A stretch of 64,000 nucleotides of DNA from Larkinella punicea (GCF_003334855.1 NZ_QOWE01000013.1:1-64000), one strand, 5' to 3'; numbered from the stretch's first letter, positions 1-7,827 are shown. The notes: generated by a model not told the origin, from the sequence alone. Numbers and translations: made by a program.

Positions 1-46
1 GCGAAAACGAACTAAAAAAGAAGAAAAAATAGGGTAATAGTTACCT

Positions 47-313
47 TTGTCTACTCCTCAATACCACTTATCCACAGTGGCCCAGTTTGCATCGGCGCAC
101 ACGGCCCAGTATCATCGGTATAGTCACTTTGTCAAGGAAGAAATGGCGAAACGGTTAAATGGCCCTTATAACGTCATTCTTGAAGCCTGGATACAAATTT
201 TGTTTGGTGATGAAGTTAGTCAAGAAAAATCGTTTTATTCGTTTGGCGAACTGTCGGGTATCGACGCATCATTCACCATTAGTAAAGTTACTTCGTTTAG
301 CCACTATTTATGA
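47..313 (+). CDS. small protein of unknown function, coupled to Argonaute
   Basis: An 88-aa frame opens with TTG at 47; an in-frame ATG at 143, preceded by AAGGAAG, would give a 56-aa product. I do not recognise the protein. It has an aromatic, moderately hydrophobic C-terminal half and no signal peptide. Its stop overlaps the Argonaute ATG (ATGA, 310-313), the usual sign of translational coupling, so it probably belongs to the same operon. Short Argonautes normally follow an APAZ-domain partner gene. This ORF could be a separate small component, or the displaced C-terminal end of such a partner, because in-frame stops lie at 35-40. Another frame entering from the left edge ends in a lysine-rich tail at 30-32 and may be the end of the true upstream gene. 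Confidence 0.4.
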   Translation: MSTPQYHLSTVAQFASAHTAQYHRYSHFVKEEMAKRLNGPYNVILEAWIQILFGDEVSQEKSFYSFGELSGIDASFTISKVTSFSHYL

Positions 314-1707
314 GAGAATTTCCAGGAAATAGTACGATTACAGAGCCAAAATTGCTGTTTAGCGCTCAAAATCCGGGAGCGGTCAGTATACATCCTCTGG
401 AGGGTTTGCTTAGCTTCGGTCCATTTAGTCAGAATCTAGGAGGCCATGAATTTTTAGAAACGATACGGATCGTGGCTATTTATCCGGAAGGTTATTATTC
501 CATCATCAAAAATTTGGTCACTGAATTAAACAGCAGTCAACAACCGGTTGAGCGAAAAAATTACTTGAAATCCTACCCCGGATTTAAATCCGTCTTCAAA
601 AAGTCGTTAGAACTTCTAGATGAACAAAGTTGTGTCAGCCTTCCCGTTGACTTAATTAAAAGTAGCCACTTACCCCATGTTCAACTAAGTGAGGCTATAG
701 TAAAAGCGATCCGCCAAATTAATAAGATCGTAATAGAGTTTGACGTGCTCTATATCTATTTACCAGAACTGTGGAATTCCGGGTTTCAAAATGCAGAAGA
801 AGGTTTCGACTTGCATGATTATCTCAAAGCAGTCACCGCCAGCTTTCGCATACCCACCCAAATAATTCGGGAAAGTAGCGCTATAAAATACAAGTGTCGG
901 TGTAGTGTTGCCTGGCGTTTGTCCATTGCTACCTATGTAAAGTCAGGTGGAATCCCTTGGCGATTAAGCACCTATGATGAAGAGACTGCCGTAATCGGGT
1001 TAAGTTATGCCTTGAAAGTGGATGCGACCACGGATAAACCTCAATACCTGACGTGCTGTAGTCAGGTATTTGATTCGGACGGTACAGGATTGGAATTTAT
1101 TGCTTATCAGGCCGACGAGTATACCACCCAAGGCGAAAATCCTTTTCTGAGCCGGTATGAAATGCGTCGGGTGATGCAACGCAGTCTACAACTTTACCTA
1201 AATAGGCATCCAGGCCGGACACTTAAGCGAATTATTATCCATAAAACTACCCCATTTAAAGCGGATGAAATAGAGGGTTGTTTTGATGCGTTCCCTAATA
1301 CGCAAGTAGAATTATTACAGGTCAAGCAAAGCACACCTTGGAAAGCGATTAAATTTGATTATCCCAAACGTGTCTCAAATTTCCCCGTCAATCGAGGTAC
1401 TTTCCTCCAAATAGCATCGAATGAAATCCTTCTTTGGACGCAAGGCCTAATGCAATTAGATAATCGTAGCTACTATAAGGAAGCAAAAGGTATCCCAAGT
1501 CCTTTACATATCGTCCAGTTTGCAGGTTCTGATAGCTGGTATGAACACTGTAATATTATTCTGGGCTTAACCAAGATGAACTGGAATCACGACGCAATCT
1601 ATGATCGATTACCGGTAACATTAGGTTACGCTACTACTTTAGCGAGTACACTAAAAAGCCTACCCAAGTTTGGGAACCGGCCTTATGAGTTCAAATTCTT
1701 TATGTAG
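310..1707 (+). CDS. short prokaryotic Argonaute (MID-PIWI)
   Basis: At 465 aa this has the length of short pAgos, which contain only MID and PIWI domains. The N-terminus (about residues 10-45, TEPKLLF then EGLLSFGPF) matches the usual start of the family. The MID-to-PIWI region contains YVKSGGIPWRL (209-219), the typical lysine/GG.PW segment. PIWI begins with IGLSYAL (229-235), where active Argonautes carry the first catalytic Asp; here it is Ser. The C-terminus has the diagnostic LTKMNWN followed by LPVT and ends EFKFFM. It is therefore predicted to be a catalytically dead guide-binding subunit. In known systems such proteins use guide-directed recognition of invader nucleic acid to switch on a toxic effector fused to an APAZ domain (TIR, SIR2 or nuclease). 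That partner is not visible and probably lies left of the window. Confidence 0.88.
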   Translation: MREFPGNSTITEPKLLFSAQNPGAVSIHPLEGLLSFGPFSQNLGGHEFLETIRIVAIYPEGYYSIIKNLVTELNSSQQPVERKNYLKSYPGFKSVFKKSLELLDEQSCVSLPVDLIKSSHLPHVQLSEAIVKAIRQINKIVIEFDVLYIYLPELWNSGFQNAEEGFDLHDYLKAVTASFRIPTQIIRESSAIKYKCRCSVAWRLSIATYVKSGGIPWRLSTYDEETAVIGLSYALKVDATTDKPQYLTCCSQVFDSDGTGLEFIAYQADEYTTQGENPFLSRYEMRRVMQRSLQLYLNRHPGRTLKRIIIHKTTPFKADEIEGCFDAFPNTQVELLQVKQSTPWKAIKFDYPKRVSNFPVNRGTFLQIASNEILLWTQGLMQLDNRSYYKEAKGIPSPLHIVQFAGSDSWYEHCNIILGLTKMNWNHDAIYDRLPVTLGYATTLASTLKSLPKFGNRPYEFKFFM

Positions 1708-3325
1708 GGTAGAGGAATTGTTGACTATAGAGAGTATCAACAATTAATAACCGTGTATCTTGATCGGTTCGCAATGTATCCACCAAGGACAGCCATTCTT
1801 GTTCATTGGTACAATTGATGAACTGGTCGAACGGTTTTCTCAAGGAAAAACAAAGAGTTCGACCGTTTAGCGACAGGTTCGCAAATACGAAATTTATGAG
1901 TTTACGCTTTTGCTCAACACTCGAAAGGATGAATAACTCATGGGCTTGTGAAGACAAGGATACCAGAGAAATCAACGAGTTCTTGAAGCTATCATCTCCC
2001 TCACGATTCGCAGCAATGTGATTCTCTACATCCATCTGTTGGCTACGCAAACTGGACTTCTTCGTCTCAAAATCGTGGCGGTCGATGGTGCCATCCAGCA
2101 ATAAATCCATCAGCACATCCAGTCGATTTTGAAGCATCGCGTGTTCTCGCTGCAATTCACCCACCTGGCGACGCAAAAAAGCCCGTTCAGCTTGATCAGT
2201 TTCACGAATGTACGCCAGCACCTTGACCAATGTATCTGCCGGAATCTGTATCCGTTTTAAGACCTGCTCAACCTGCGCTAAAATTTCCTCCTCACGAACC
2301 CATAGCAATTTAGCTGGATCGGTTGGATTGCTACAGCGCAAGTATGTCCATTGAGCCGTCTCACCGCTGACATAGGTTTTCTTTTTGGTATCGGCTGTAA
2401 CCATTCGGCCTGTCGTAGCGCAGGTTAACAAGCCACGGAAAACATATTCTTTGCCCGCCCATTGGAACGGCTTTTTGTGCCAGCCTTGCAAAACAGCTTG
2501 GCACTGGTCAAACAGAGTCTTGGAAATAAGGGGTGGATACCGATGGTCATGAAGCTGACCTTTAACCATCATCCGGCCATAGTAAAACGGATTGGTAATA
2601 AGCTGGTGAAGTTGGGATTTTGTGAGATAGCCTTTATTCCCAAACCGGGTTTTAAGTCCCCAACTAATCGTTTGGTTACGGATCTCCGATAACGTGCTTG
2701 CGCCAGCAGCGTAGGTTTCAAACAATCGGCGAACCAATAATGCTCGATCAGGGTCAACAATAACATCTCCCCGTCCACGACTATCTTTGACGTTCAAATA
2801 GCCCAAAGGGGCCAATGAAATGCACTCACCTTGTCTAATTTTGTGATCGATAGAACGTTTGACATTGTCGCGCAGACTATCGACATAGGACTGCGCCATG
2901 ATCACACCCATCGACCACATCAGCCGTTCCTGACTGACTGAATTTTTGTGGATGATATAATTTTCCGAATTGAAATGGAGTTCGATTTTCCCGTCTTGGA
3001 TCAGCGCATCCAGCATGGGATATTCTTTAAACGAACGCTGAACGCGATCCACTTTGTCGGCGACAATGGCAATGGGTTCACGATGGCTTTTGACAAATTT
3101 GATCATCGCCATAAACTGTTTGCGATCTCCCTGTGTGGATGATTCCACTAGCTCAAAGACTTTCAATACGTTTAGTCCGCGCCGTTCACAATAAAGTTGC
3201 AAACGATGTTTCTGGGCTTCGATAGAATAGCCTTCCTCTTGTTCTTTCGAAGATACGCGTGTCAGAATAACAGCTTTGGTGGCTGTCGTTATACGTTGAC
3301 CAAGATCGACTATTCTTCGGCTCAT
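1700..3325 (-). CDS. large serine recombinase
   Basis: This 541-aa protein is a site-specific integrase/excisionase of the large serine recombinase family. The N-terminal resolvase domain (about 17-160) has the catalytic-serine motif TRVSSKEQ (nucleophile about Ser25) and a downstream SIEAQ. The recombinase domain spans about 175-285. The zinc-ribbon region (about 295-345) is weak: only LTC and YLRC cysteines are visible, not the usual CxxC pairs. A coiled-coil (about 375-440), typical of integrases, follows. Its 3' end overlaps the Argonaute 3' end by 8 bp, tail to tail. A small gene lies 9 bp upstream in the same direction. It is the likely mobility enzyme of an element that includes neighbouring accessory genes. 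Confidence 0.93.
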   Translation of the reverse strand: MSRRIVDLGQRITTATKAVILTRVSSKEQEEGYSIEAQKHRLQLYCERRGLNVLKVFELVESSTQGDRKQFMAMIKFVKSHREPIAIVADKVDRVQRSFKEYPMLDALIQDGKIELHFNSENYIIHKNSVSQERLMWSMGVIMAQSYVDSLRDNVKRSIDHKIRQGECISLAPLGYLNVKDSRGRGDVIVDPDRALLVRRLFETYAAGASTLSEIRNQTISWGLKTRFGNKGYLTKSQLHQLITNPFYYGRMMVKGQLHDHRYPPLISKTLFDQCQAVLQGWHKKPFQWAGKEYVFRGLLTCATTGRMVTADTKKKTYVSGETAQWTYLRCSNPTDPAKLLWVREEEILAQVEQVLKRIQIPADTLVKVLAYIRETDQAERAFLRRQVGELQREHAMLQNRLDVLMDLLLDGTIDRHDFETKKSSLRSQQMDVENHIAANREGDDSFKNSLISLVSLSSQAHELFILSSVEQKRKLINFVFANLSLNGRTLCFSLRKPFDQFINCTNEQEWLSLVDTLRTDQDTRLLIVDTLYSQQFLYPT

Positions 3326-3334
3326 AGGCTAATC

Positions 3335-3523
3335 CTATGGATTTTGGCTCTTGATTTCAAGTAATAATTGACAAAAGCCAATCAGATTACGGGCCGTTTC
3401 ATGAGCTTCCTGTTCGGATAGTACGCCCTGATAAAGTTCATGCATGTGCTTAACAATGCCCTGATAGGCATCGCTTTCAGCACAGGTTTGACTGGTTGAC
3501 TCGGTAGGTTTTATGGCGGCCAC
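3335..3523 (-). CDS. small protein preceding the serine recombinase
   Basis: A 62-aa acidic, helix-rich protein with no membrane segment or signal peptide. It lies 9 bp upstream of the recombinase gene on the same strand, so the two are almost certainly co-transcribed. The C-terminal half (EAHETARNLIGFCQLLLEI) has the look of a conserved amphipathic helix. From memory, short ORFs of this size commonly precede serine recombinases in Bacteroidota elements, and a role as a recombination directionality factor or assembly partner is possible. No function is established. Confidence 0.6.
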   Translation of the reverse strand: MAAIKPTESTSQTCAESDAYQGIVKHMHELYQGVLSEQEAHETARNLIGFCQLLLEIKSQNP

Positions 3524-3589
3524 TCAAACAATTTATTAGGAATGTATTCTTAATCAATACATGAGTTTTGGGCGAAAATGCTTCGAATA

Positions 3590-3836
3590 CGTAGATGGTT
3601 AAGTTCGGTATCAAATGAATAAAGGCCATTATCCAGACAGGGGCTGGACCTACTATCTGAATTAAAAGAGCTGAATGGCCACCGTGAGCATGTTTTTCCA
3701 GGCTTGCCAAGGCCACGCAAACCAATGAGCAAGGGGACAATCTTAGTAGTTTTGAAACGCACGGGATATTGCAATTGAATGACCGGGCAGGGGCTCTGGT
3801 CACTAGCCTTGAGCTTATTTAACATTAGACCTCACC
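3590..3836 (+). pseudogene. remnant of P4-type tyrosine integrase (C-terminal part)
   Basis: Translating the plus strand from about 3623 gives RPLSRQGLDLLSELKEL, then NGHREHVFPG, then KPMSKGTILVVLKRTGY. This follows the catalytic-domain signature of P4-family integrases (PLSRQAL...LTGH..YVFP...KPMSNNT...ALRRMGY). A stop at 3776-3778 interrupts the frame. The region after it, MTGQGLWSLA, corresponds to the catalytic MTGHGFRAMA box, but the essential Arg is Trp and His is Gln. Upstream, RYQMNKGHY matches the preceding integrase segment in a shifted frame. The fragment is frameshifted, stop-containing, lacks key residues and is cut at both ends. Overlapping minus-strand ORFs here are shadows. 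Confidence 0.7.
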
Positions 3837-3848
3837 GCTAAAGCGTAG

Positions 3849-4217
3849 TCACGTCTTCCTCTTTAAAGTGGGGTCTATCTCCGGCTCGGGCTCATCCCAT
3901 TGCAGGGTACAGCGTCGATAATAGTCAACCGTTTGTTCAAAGCGAGGGTCTTCCCCTTGCACAAAGAACGTATACAACCGATCAACAATGGTCTTCATGA
4001 GGATCTTCATGTCGGCATCATTGATTTTAGAGGCCTGATCCCAGGACAGCTCCGTGCCGTTTGCGTCGATGATCCTGACGTCAGAATAATCACCCGTGTG
4101 GGTAATCGGAACGATGCCAGCGTGCATATCTTCAAGCATCGTGTTTCTGACACACATCGCGGTGAGTATCTTGGCCATGTTGGCCGCAGCTTTTCGTTCG
4201 ATGTCCGGGTTGGTCAT
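3849..4217 (-). CDS. conserved mobile-element protein of unknown function
   Basis: A 122-aa soluble protein starting MTNPDIERKAAANMAKIL. I chose the ATG at 4217 over the one at 4244 because an AGAGG motif lies about 8 nt before it. The Cys in AMCVRNT, the HAGIVP segment and the acidic TGDYSDV stretch look like conserved positions, and similar small proteins are, from memory, common on plasmids and integrative elements. I cannot name a family. The C-terminus is charged (DEPEPEIDPTLKRKT). It sits between the integrase remnant and the HTH gene, so it belongs to the mobile-element backbone. Confidence 0.65.
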   Translation of the reverse strand: MTNPDIERKAAANMAKILTAMCVRNTMLEDMHAGIVPITHTGDYSDVRIIDANGTELSWDQASKINDADMKILMKTIVDRLYTFFVQGEDPRFEQTVDYYRRCTLQWDEPEPEIDPTLKRKT

Positions 4218-4386
4218 CAGAGAACCTCTTTGTTCGTGATGCACAGATTAACGCTGGCCCATTATAGTCAGAAGAACAGAAAGAAACAGCCTCTTTGCAA
4301 CGGAGCTTACGCGTGAGGCTGATAGCAATAAACTCAAAACGCTTGTGGTTTGCCTGCATCCATTCACGCCAATTATGTCCTGTCAA
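4132..4386 (-). CDS. possible small overlapping gene
   Basis: An 84-aa minus-strand ORF whose first ~52 residues look protein-like (FEFIAISLTRKLRCKEAV, then GPALICASR). The last ~30 residues run through the start of the next gene in another frame and look random. Either this is a real short gene whose 3' end has suffered a frameshift, or it is chance. It has no recognisable family. It would lie directly upstream of, and be co-oriented with, the conserved 122-aa gene. Confidence 0.3.
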   Translation of the reverse strand: MTGHNWREWMQANHKRFEFIAISLTRKLRCKEAVSFCSSDYNGPALICASRTKRFSDDQPGHRTKSCGQHGQDTHRDVCQKHDA

Positions 4387-4557
4387 CTACTTTAAAATCT
4401 GATCATTAACTTTAATGGGATCGCCAATTTCTTATCGCTCATTAATAGGATGAACTTCCTATTGACTGGGCATATCCTCCTATTATACCATGAATATATT
4501 CCTATGAAGCACACGGTCGTGTGAAAGGGAAACTGATTCTTGACCAAGGAGAAGTTT
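4387..4557. other. short intergenic region before the HTH gene
   Basis: AT-rich between about 4390 and 4505, with TATTATACC near 4480 and the start of the helix-turn-helix gene downstream. No convincing gene is present. It plausibly holds the promoter of the rightward mobile-element operon and of the leftward small genes, but no clean -33/-7 pair could be picked. Confidence 0.4.
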
Positions 4558-4746
4558 ATGCAGACGAACAACGAACCTCTGCTGGATAGAAAGGCTGCCG
4601 CCGAATATCTCCGTGTTGCAGTCGGCACATTGGCAGTATGGGATTGCACCAAACGCTACGACCTCAACCCCATCAAAATAGGACGCGCTGTCCGCTACCG
4701 CCGTTCTGATCTGGATAAATTCATCGAACAGCAACTTAGGCGGTAA
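4558..4746 (+). CDS. excisionase-type helix-turn-helix protein
   Basis: A 62-aa DNA-binding protein of the MerR/Xis-like class (HTH_17 type). The order LLDRKAAAEYLRVAVGTLAVW, then PIKIGRAVRYRRSDLDKFIE, is the standard signature: winged helix-turn-helix, basic wing, then the terminal amphipathic helix. The start is the ATG at 4558, fixed by AAGGAG at 4546-4551 with a 6-nt spacer, rather than the TTG at 4540. Such proteins act as recombination directionality factors or operon regulators in integrative elements. A strong hairpin follows. Confidence 0.85.
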   Translation: MQTNNEPLLDRKAAAEYLRVAVGTLAVWDCTKRYDLNPIKIGRAVRYRRSDLDKFIEQQLRR

Positions 4747-4753
4747 AAAACAG

Positions 4754-4786
4754 GAAACGGATCGTTCGGCAAAAACGATCCGTTTC
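4754..4786 (+). terminator. hairpin after HTH gene
   Basis: Perfect 13-bp inverted repeat GAAACGGATCGTT / AACGATCCGTTTC with a 7-nt loop, starting 8 nt after the HTH stop. It is followed by CTCTCTGCTT, a weak pyrimidine-rich tail rather than a T run. It may be a terminator, an attenuator or an operator. Confidence 0.5.
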
Positions 4787-4825
4787 TCTCTGCTTACTAT
4801 CACATCATTTTCCGAGGGGATCGCA

Positions 4826-5740
4826 ATGAATATAGAACATGCGAATATGATAGCTATGTCCGAAATTCTGGGCAAGTTGAATAGTCAACCCAAACGCACA
4901 AACAACAATAAGGCGTGGTATCTGTCACCGTTACGACAGGAGAAAACGGCCAGCTTTCAAGTCGATACAAAAACCAATCGCTGGCATGATTTCGGGGAAG
5001 GGATCGGTGGTGATCTGGTTGATTTTGCCTGTGCCTATCTAAGATCAACTAACGAAGCCAATACGGTATCTGACGCTTTGCGCTGGATTAAAAATATGGG
5101 CGTTGCGCCTTACGAAATCGCCCCCGTTTATGCCAATACGAATGACGTTACAAAGTCTGATTCTGCTTTGATCCTGAAAACGAAGAAGCCTATTCAGCAT
5201 ATCGGTCTGATCCATTACCTCGAAAAGCGGGGTATTCCACTTCATATTGCGCATCAACATCTGAAAGAAATCCGCCTTCACAATACGCGAACGAAGAAAA
5301 ATTTCACAGCCCTGGGCTTTCGCAATGAGGAGGGCGGGTTTGAACTGAGAAACTCGTTTTTCAAAGGCTGTCTGGGTTCCAAAGCTATTACGTTTATACG
5401 GGGACGTAATCCAAAGCCGGACAGCATCCATTTGTTTGAAGGCTTCATGGATTACCTATCCGCCATCAGTCAGTTAAACAGTAGAAGTTTCAAGGGGGAT
5501 ACGATTGTCTTGAATTCGCTTTCCTGTCTGAAACAGGCCATCCCCTACATGCAAAATTACGGCTACCGCGTCGCTTATAGCTGGATGGATAACGACAGGG
5601 CCGGAGAAAAAGCCACTGTCGCTCTATCGGAATTCTTTCAAACGGAAGCCGACTTAAAACATACGCCCATGAATAAAGTCTATGCCCCGCACAAGGATGT
5701 CAATGCGTGGCACATGCACCAACACAAGCTGACTTTGTGA
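4826..5740 (+). CDS. TOPRIM-domain primase-like protein
   Basis: A 304-aa protein with the layout of plasmid/ICE DnaG-like primases. The N-terminal part has the zinc-finger-fold pattern (YLSPLRQEKTASFQV then RWHDFGEGIGGDLVDFA), but the CHC2 cysteines are absent, so zinc binding is lost. The TOPRIM domain shows the acidic Glu in LFEGFMDYL (about residue 205) and the DxD-type motif in WMDNDRAGEKA (about 248). It would prime the complementary strand after transfer or support replication of the excised element. The ATG at 4826 is preceded by GAGGGG 5 nt upstream. The RadC-like gene follows within 13 bp. Confidence 0.85.
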   Translation: MNIEHANMIAMSEILGKLNSQPKRTNNNKAWYLSPLRQEKTASFQVDTKTNRWHDFGEGIGGDLVDFACAYLRSTNEANTVSDALRWIKNMGVAPYEIAPVYANTNDVTKSDSALILKTKKPIQHIGLIHYLEKRGIPLHIAHQHLKEIRLHNTRTKKNFTALGFRNEEGGFELRNSFFKGCLGSKAITFIRGRNPKPDSIHLFEGFMDYLSAISQLNSRSFKGDTIVLNSLSCLKQAIPYMQNYGYRVAYSWMDNDRAGEKATVALSEFFQTEADLKHTPMNKVYAPHKDVNAWHMHQHKLTL

Positions 5741-5753
5741 AGGGAGCAGGCAT

Positions 5754-6227
5754 ATGGCGCAACACCATATTCAGTCCCTGTTCAAGGTCAATGAAGTGGA
5801 GATCGTTTACAAGAACCCGATTCCGTATCTGGAGCGGATTCAAGTGACCAGTTCGGTTACCGCTTACGATATTCTGCGCCATGCTTGGGACGAAAACCGG
5901 CTGGAACTGGTCGAACAGTTTAAAATCCTGTTGCTCGACCAGCAGAACAATTGCCTGGCCATTTCCGACATCGCGACCGGCGGCATGACGGCCTGCCTCG
6001 CCGATCCGAAAGTCATTTTTGCCACCGCGTTAAAATCCAAAGCCTGCGCCATCATTCTGGCTCACAATCATCCCAGCGGCAATCTGCAACCCTCCGAGGC
6101 CGATAAGACGCTCACCCGCAAGATCAAAGAGGGCGGCAAACTGCTGGATATTACCGTGCTCGATCACCTGATCATTACCTCTCACGCCTACCGCTCGTTC
6201 GCCGATGAGGGGCTGATGCCAGGTTGA
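5754..6227 (+). CDS. RadC-like JAB/MPN-domain protein
   Basis: 157-aa single-domain member of the RadC family. The metalloprotease-type JAMM signature is intact: AHNHPSGNLQPSEAD provides HxH, Ser and Asp. A Glu upstream would be the remaining catalytic residue. The N-terminal helix-hairpin-helix domain of chromosomal RadC is absent, as is usual for plasmid and ICE copies. Family function is unsettled, and RadC-like proteins recur in mobile elements next to antirestriction genes, as here. It follows the primase by 13 bp and has AGGGA 8 nt before its ATG. Confidence 0.88.
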   Translation: MAQHHIQSLFKVNEVEIVYKNPIPYLERIQVTSSVTAYDILRHAWDENRLELVEQFKILLLDQQNNCLAISDIATGGMTACLADPKVIFATALKSKACAIILAHNHPSGNLQPSEADKTLTRKIKEGGKLLDITVLDHLIITSHAYRSFADEGLMPG

Positions 6228-6315
6228 CCGCACTTTTTTTGACTCACTGAAACCGGCCTTGCCGCTTTGTTATCAGGTTCACCCTCACATGCATCAGGTT
6301 TGAGGACGGGACTGT

Positions 6316-6415
6316 ACCCGGCATCGCTCATTCCACCAGCAAGAATTTTCGCCTGCGTTACGCTTTCCCCGCCCGACCAAAATTCTTGCTGGCTCATGTC
6401 TCTTGCAAGCCGGGT
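6316..6415 (+). repeat. nested inverted repeat upstream of ardC-like gene
   Basis: Perfect 14-bp arms CCAGCAAGAATTTT (6336-6349) and AAAATTCTTGCTGG (6379-6392) flank a 29-nt loop. A second outer pair, ACCCGGC (6316-6322) with GCCGGGT (6409-6415), nests outside it. The block fills the gap before the ardC-like gene. It may be an RNA regulatory leader or a structure formed in transferred single-stranded DNA. Confidence 0.6.
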
Positions 6416-6454
6416 GTAACCATCCCCGTAACCCTGAACCGTATGGAGCAGACC

Positions 6455-7396
6455 ATGACAACTATCCAATCCCGTACACATCGCAACAGAAAGGAAACAG
6501 CCTTGACCCCTGACACCCTCCCACAAAACGACATTTACGCCCGCGTGACGGCCAAGATCATGACCGATCTGGAAAACGGTAATCTCACATGGCGTAAACC
6601 CTGGCACTCCGAGCATTTTTCCGGTCAGGTTATGCGTCCCCTTCGCTGGAATGACATTCCCTATAGCGGCATCAATACGCTGATGCTGTGGGGAACGGCA
6701 GCCGAACAGGGCTACACCTCTCCGTACTGGATGACGTTCAAACAGGCGATTGAATTGAAAGCCAATGTTCGCAAAGGCGAGAAGGGAACGCAAGTGGTCT
6801 ATGCCGATAAATTCGTCAAGGAAGAACAGAACACCAAAGGCGAAACCGTGACCAGTCAGGTGCCTTTTCTTAAAACGTATGTGGTGTTCAACGCGTCGCA
6901 GATCGACGGTTTAGCCGATGGCTTTTATAAAACGCCCGAACCGGCTGTAACCAACCCGCAACAACGTAATCAGGAACTTGAAACTTTCTTTGCCCAGACC
7001 AAAGCTGATATTTACACTGGAAGCTGTGCCACCTATTCCGTTACGACCGACCGCGTACAGATGCCGCCGTTTGAAAGCTTTGCCAGTCCGAATGATTTCT
7101 ATGCCATTTTGGCCCATGAAATTTGCCATTGGACACGCCATCCTAAGCGTCTGGATCGGGATTTGGGCCGTAAAACGTACGGCGATGAAGGCTATGCCAA
7201 AGAAGAATTGGTGGCTGAACTCGGAGCCTGTTTCCTGGCGGCTGATCTGGGCTTTGAGCCGATGCCGGAAACCAAACATGCCGCTTACCTGCAATCCTGG
7301 CTGAAAGCGTTGAACGATGACAAACGCTTTATCTTCTCAGCCGCATCCCACGCGCAGAAAGCCGTTGAATACATTCATGCGCTGCAATTGGCCTGA
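6455..7396 (+). CDS. ArdC-like antirestriction protein with metallopeptidase domain
   Basis: 313 aa. The N-terminal ArdC single-strand-binding domain (about residues 20-145) contains NDIYARVTAKIMTDLENG, WRKPW, YSGINTLMLW and VRKGEKGTQVVY, all hallmarks of the family. The C-terminal zincin-like metallopeptidase domain has HEICH at 221-225, with Glu further on in AKEELVAELGACF as third ligand. ArdC proteins bind single-stranded DNA and protect incoming plasmid DNA from restriction. The start at 6455 is chosen because GGAG lies 6 nt before it; ATGs at 6386 and 6443 are alternatives. It belongs to the rightward mobile-element set and is preceded by a large inverted repeat. Confidence 0.87.
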   Translation: MTTIQSRTHRNRKETALTPDTLPQNDIYARVTAKIMTDLENGNLTWRKPWHSEHFSGQVMRPLRWNDIPYSGINTLMLWGTAAEQGYTSPYWMTFKQAIELKANVRKGEKGTQVVYADKFVKEEQNTKGETVTSQVPFLKTYVVFNASQIDGLADGFYKTPEPAVTNPQQRNQELETFFAQTKADIYTGSCATYSVTTDRVQMPPFESFASPNDFYAILAHEICHWTRHPKRLDRDLGRKTYGDEGYAKEELVAELGACFLAADLGFEPMPETKHAAYLQSWLKALNDDKRFIFSAASHAQKAVEYIHALQLA

Positions 7397-7510
7397 GGGA
7401 AGGTTTTTCTGTGCCTAAACTGACGCGTTGGCTGCATCTTCAACTCCTTTGTTTGTCGGTTGATGGGTGATGTCAGCATAATCTCATAGCCCGTGATGGC
7501 GCTTATCCCT

Positions 7511-7531
7511 CGTTTTTACGGTGTAAAAACG
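7511..7531. repeat. short perfect inverted repeat, possible operator
   Basis: CGTTTTTAC, 3-nt spacer, GTAAAAACG. It lies about 80 bp before the next small gene with no T run following, so it suits an operator better than a terminator. Nothing else was recognised in the 7397-7609 gap. Confidence 0.35.
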
Positions 7532-7609
7532 ATCTACGACTTCGGGGAGCTGGCACGGCCTATTGCGCTTTGTCCGCTTCCATCATCAACAACAACCAAA
7601 GGAGATCTG

Positions 7610-7819
7610 ATGATGACGATACAAACTGAAACCACGTCTAAAAAACCAACTCATTCTGTCTATATTCTGAAACCGAAAGCCGACTCCGACCAATCGGACT
7701 GGATCAAAGTCGGTAGCGCGTGGGAGCACGGCGATAAAGCTGGACTGAATCTGTCTCTCACTATCCTGGGCCAGAACGTTCCGGTCATTGTCCGTAAGAA
7801 CAAACCGAAAGCCGATTAA
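7610..7819 (+). CDS. small conserved mobile-element protein
   Basis: 69 aa, starting at the ATG at 7610, which follows AAAGGAG by about 7 nt (a second ATG is next to it). The body, HSVYILKPKADSDQSDWIKVGSAWEH then LNLSLTILGQNVPVIVRKN, reads as a compact beta-rich domain in which the predicted WIKVGSAW strand and the basic tail stand out. I recall similar small proteins on plasmids but cannot name a family. A very strong terminator follows 8 nt after the stop, so it is the last gene of its transcript. Confidence 0.7.
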   Translation: MMTIQTETTSKKPTHSVYILKPKADSDQSDWIKVGSAWEHGDKAGLNLSLTILGQNVPVIVRKNKPKAD

Positions 7820-7827
7820 ATCAGCAG

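Noticed and set aside
3477-3825. Two minus-strand ORFs (108 and 91 aa)
   Set aside because: The plus strand here is a recognisable integrase remnant, which explains the open frames.
1-4000. Second copy of the tRNA-Asn 3' end as left attachment site
   Set aside because: I looked for CTCCCGAAGCTGGGCTCG-like sequence at the left and found none in the window; the other end may lie outside.
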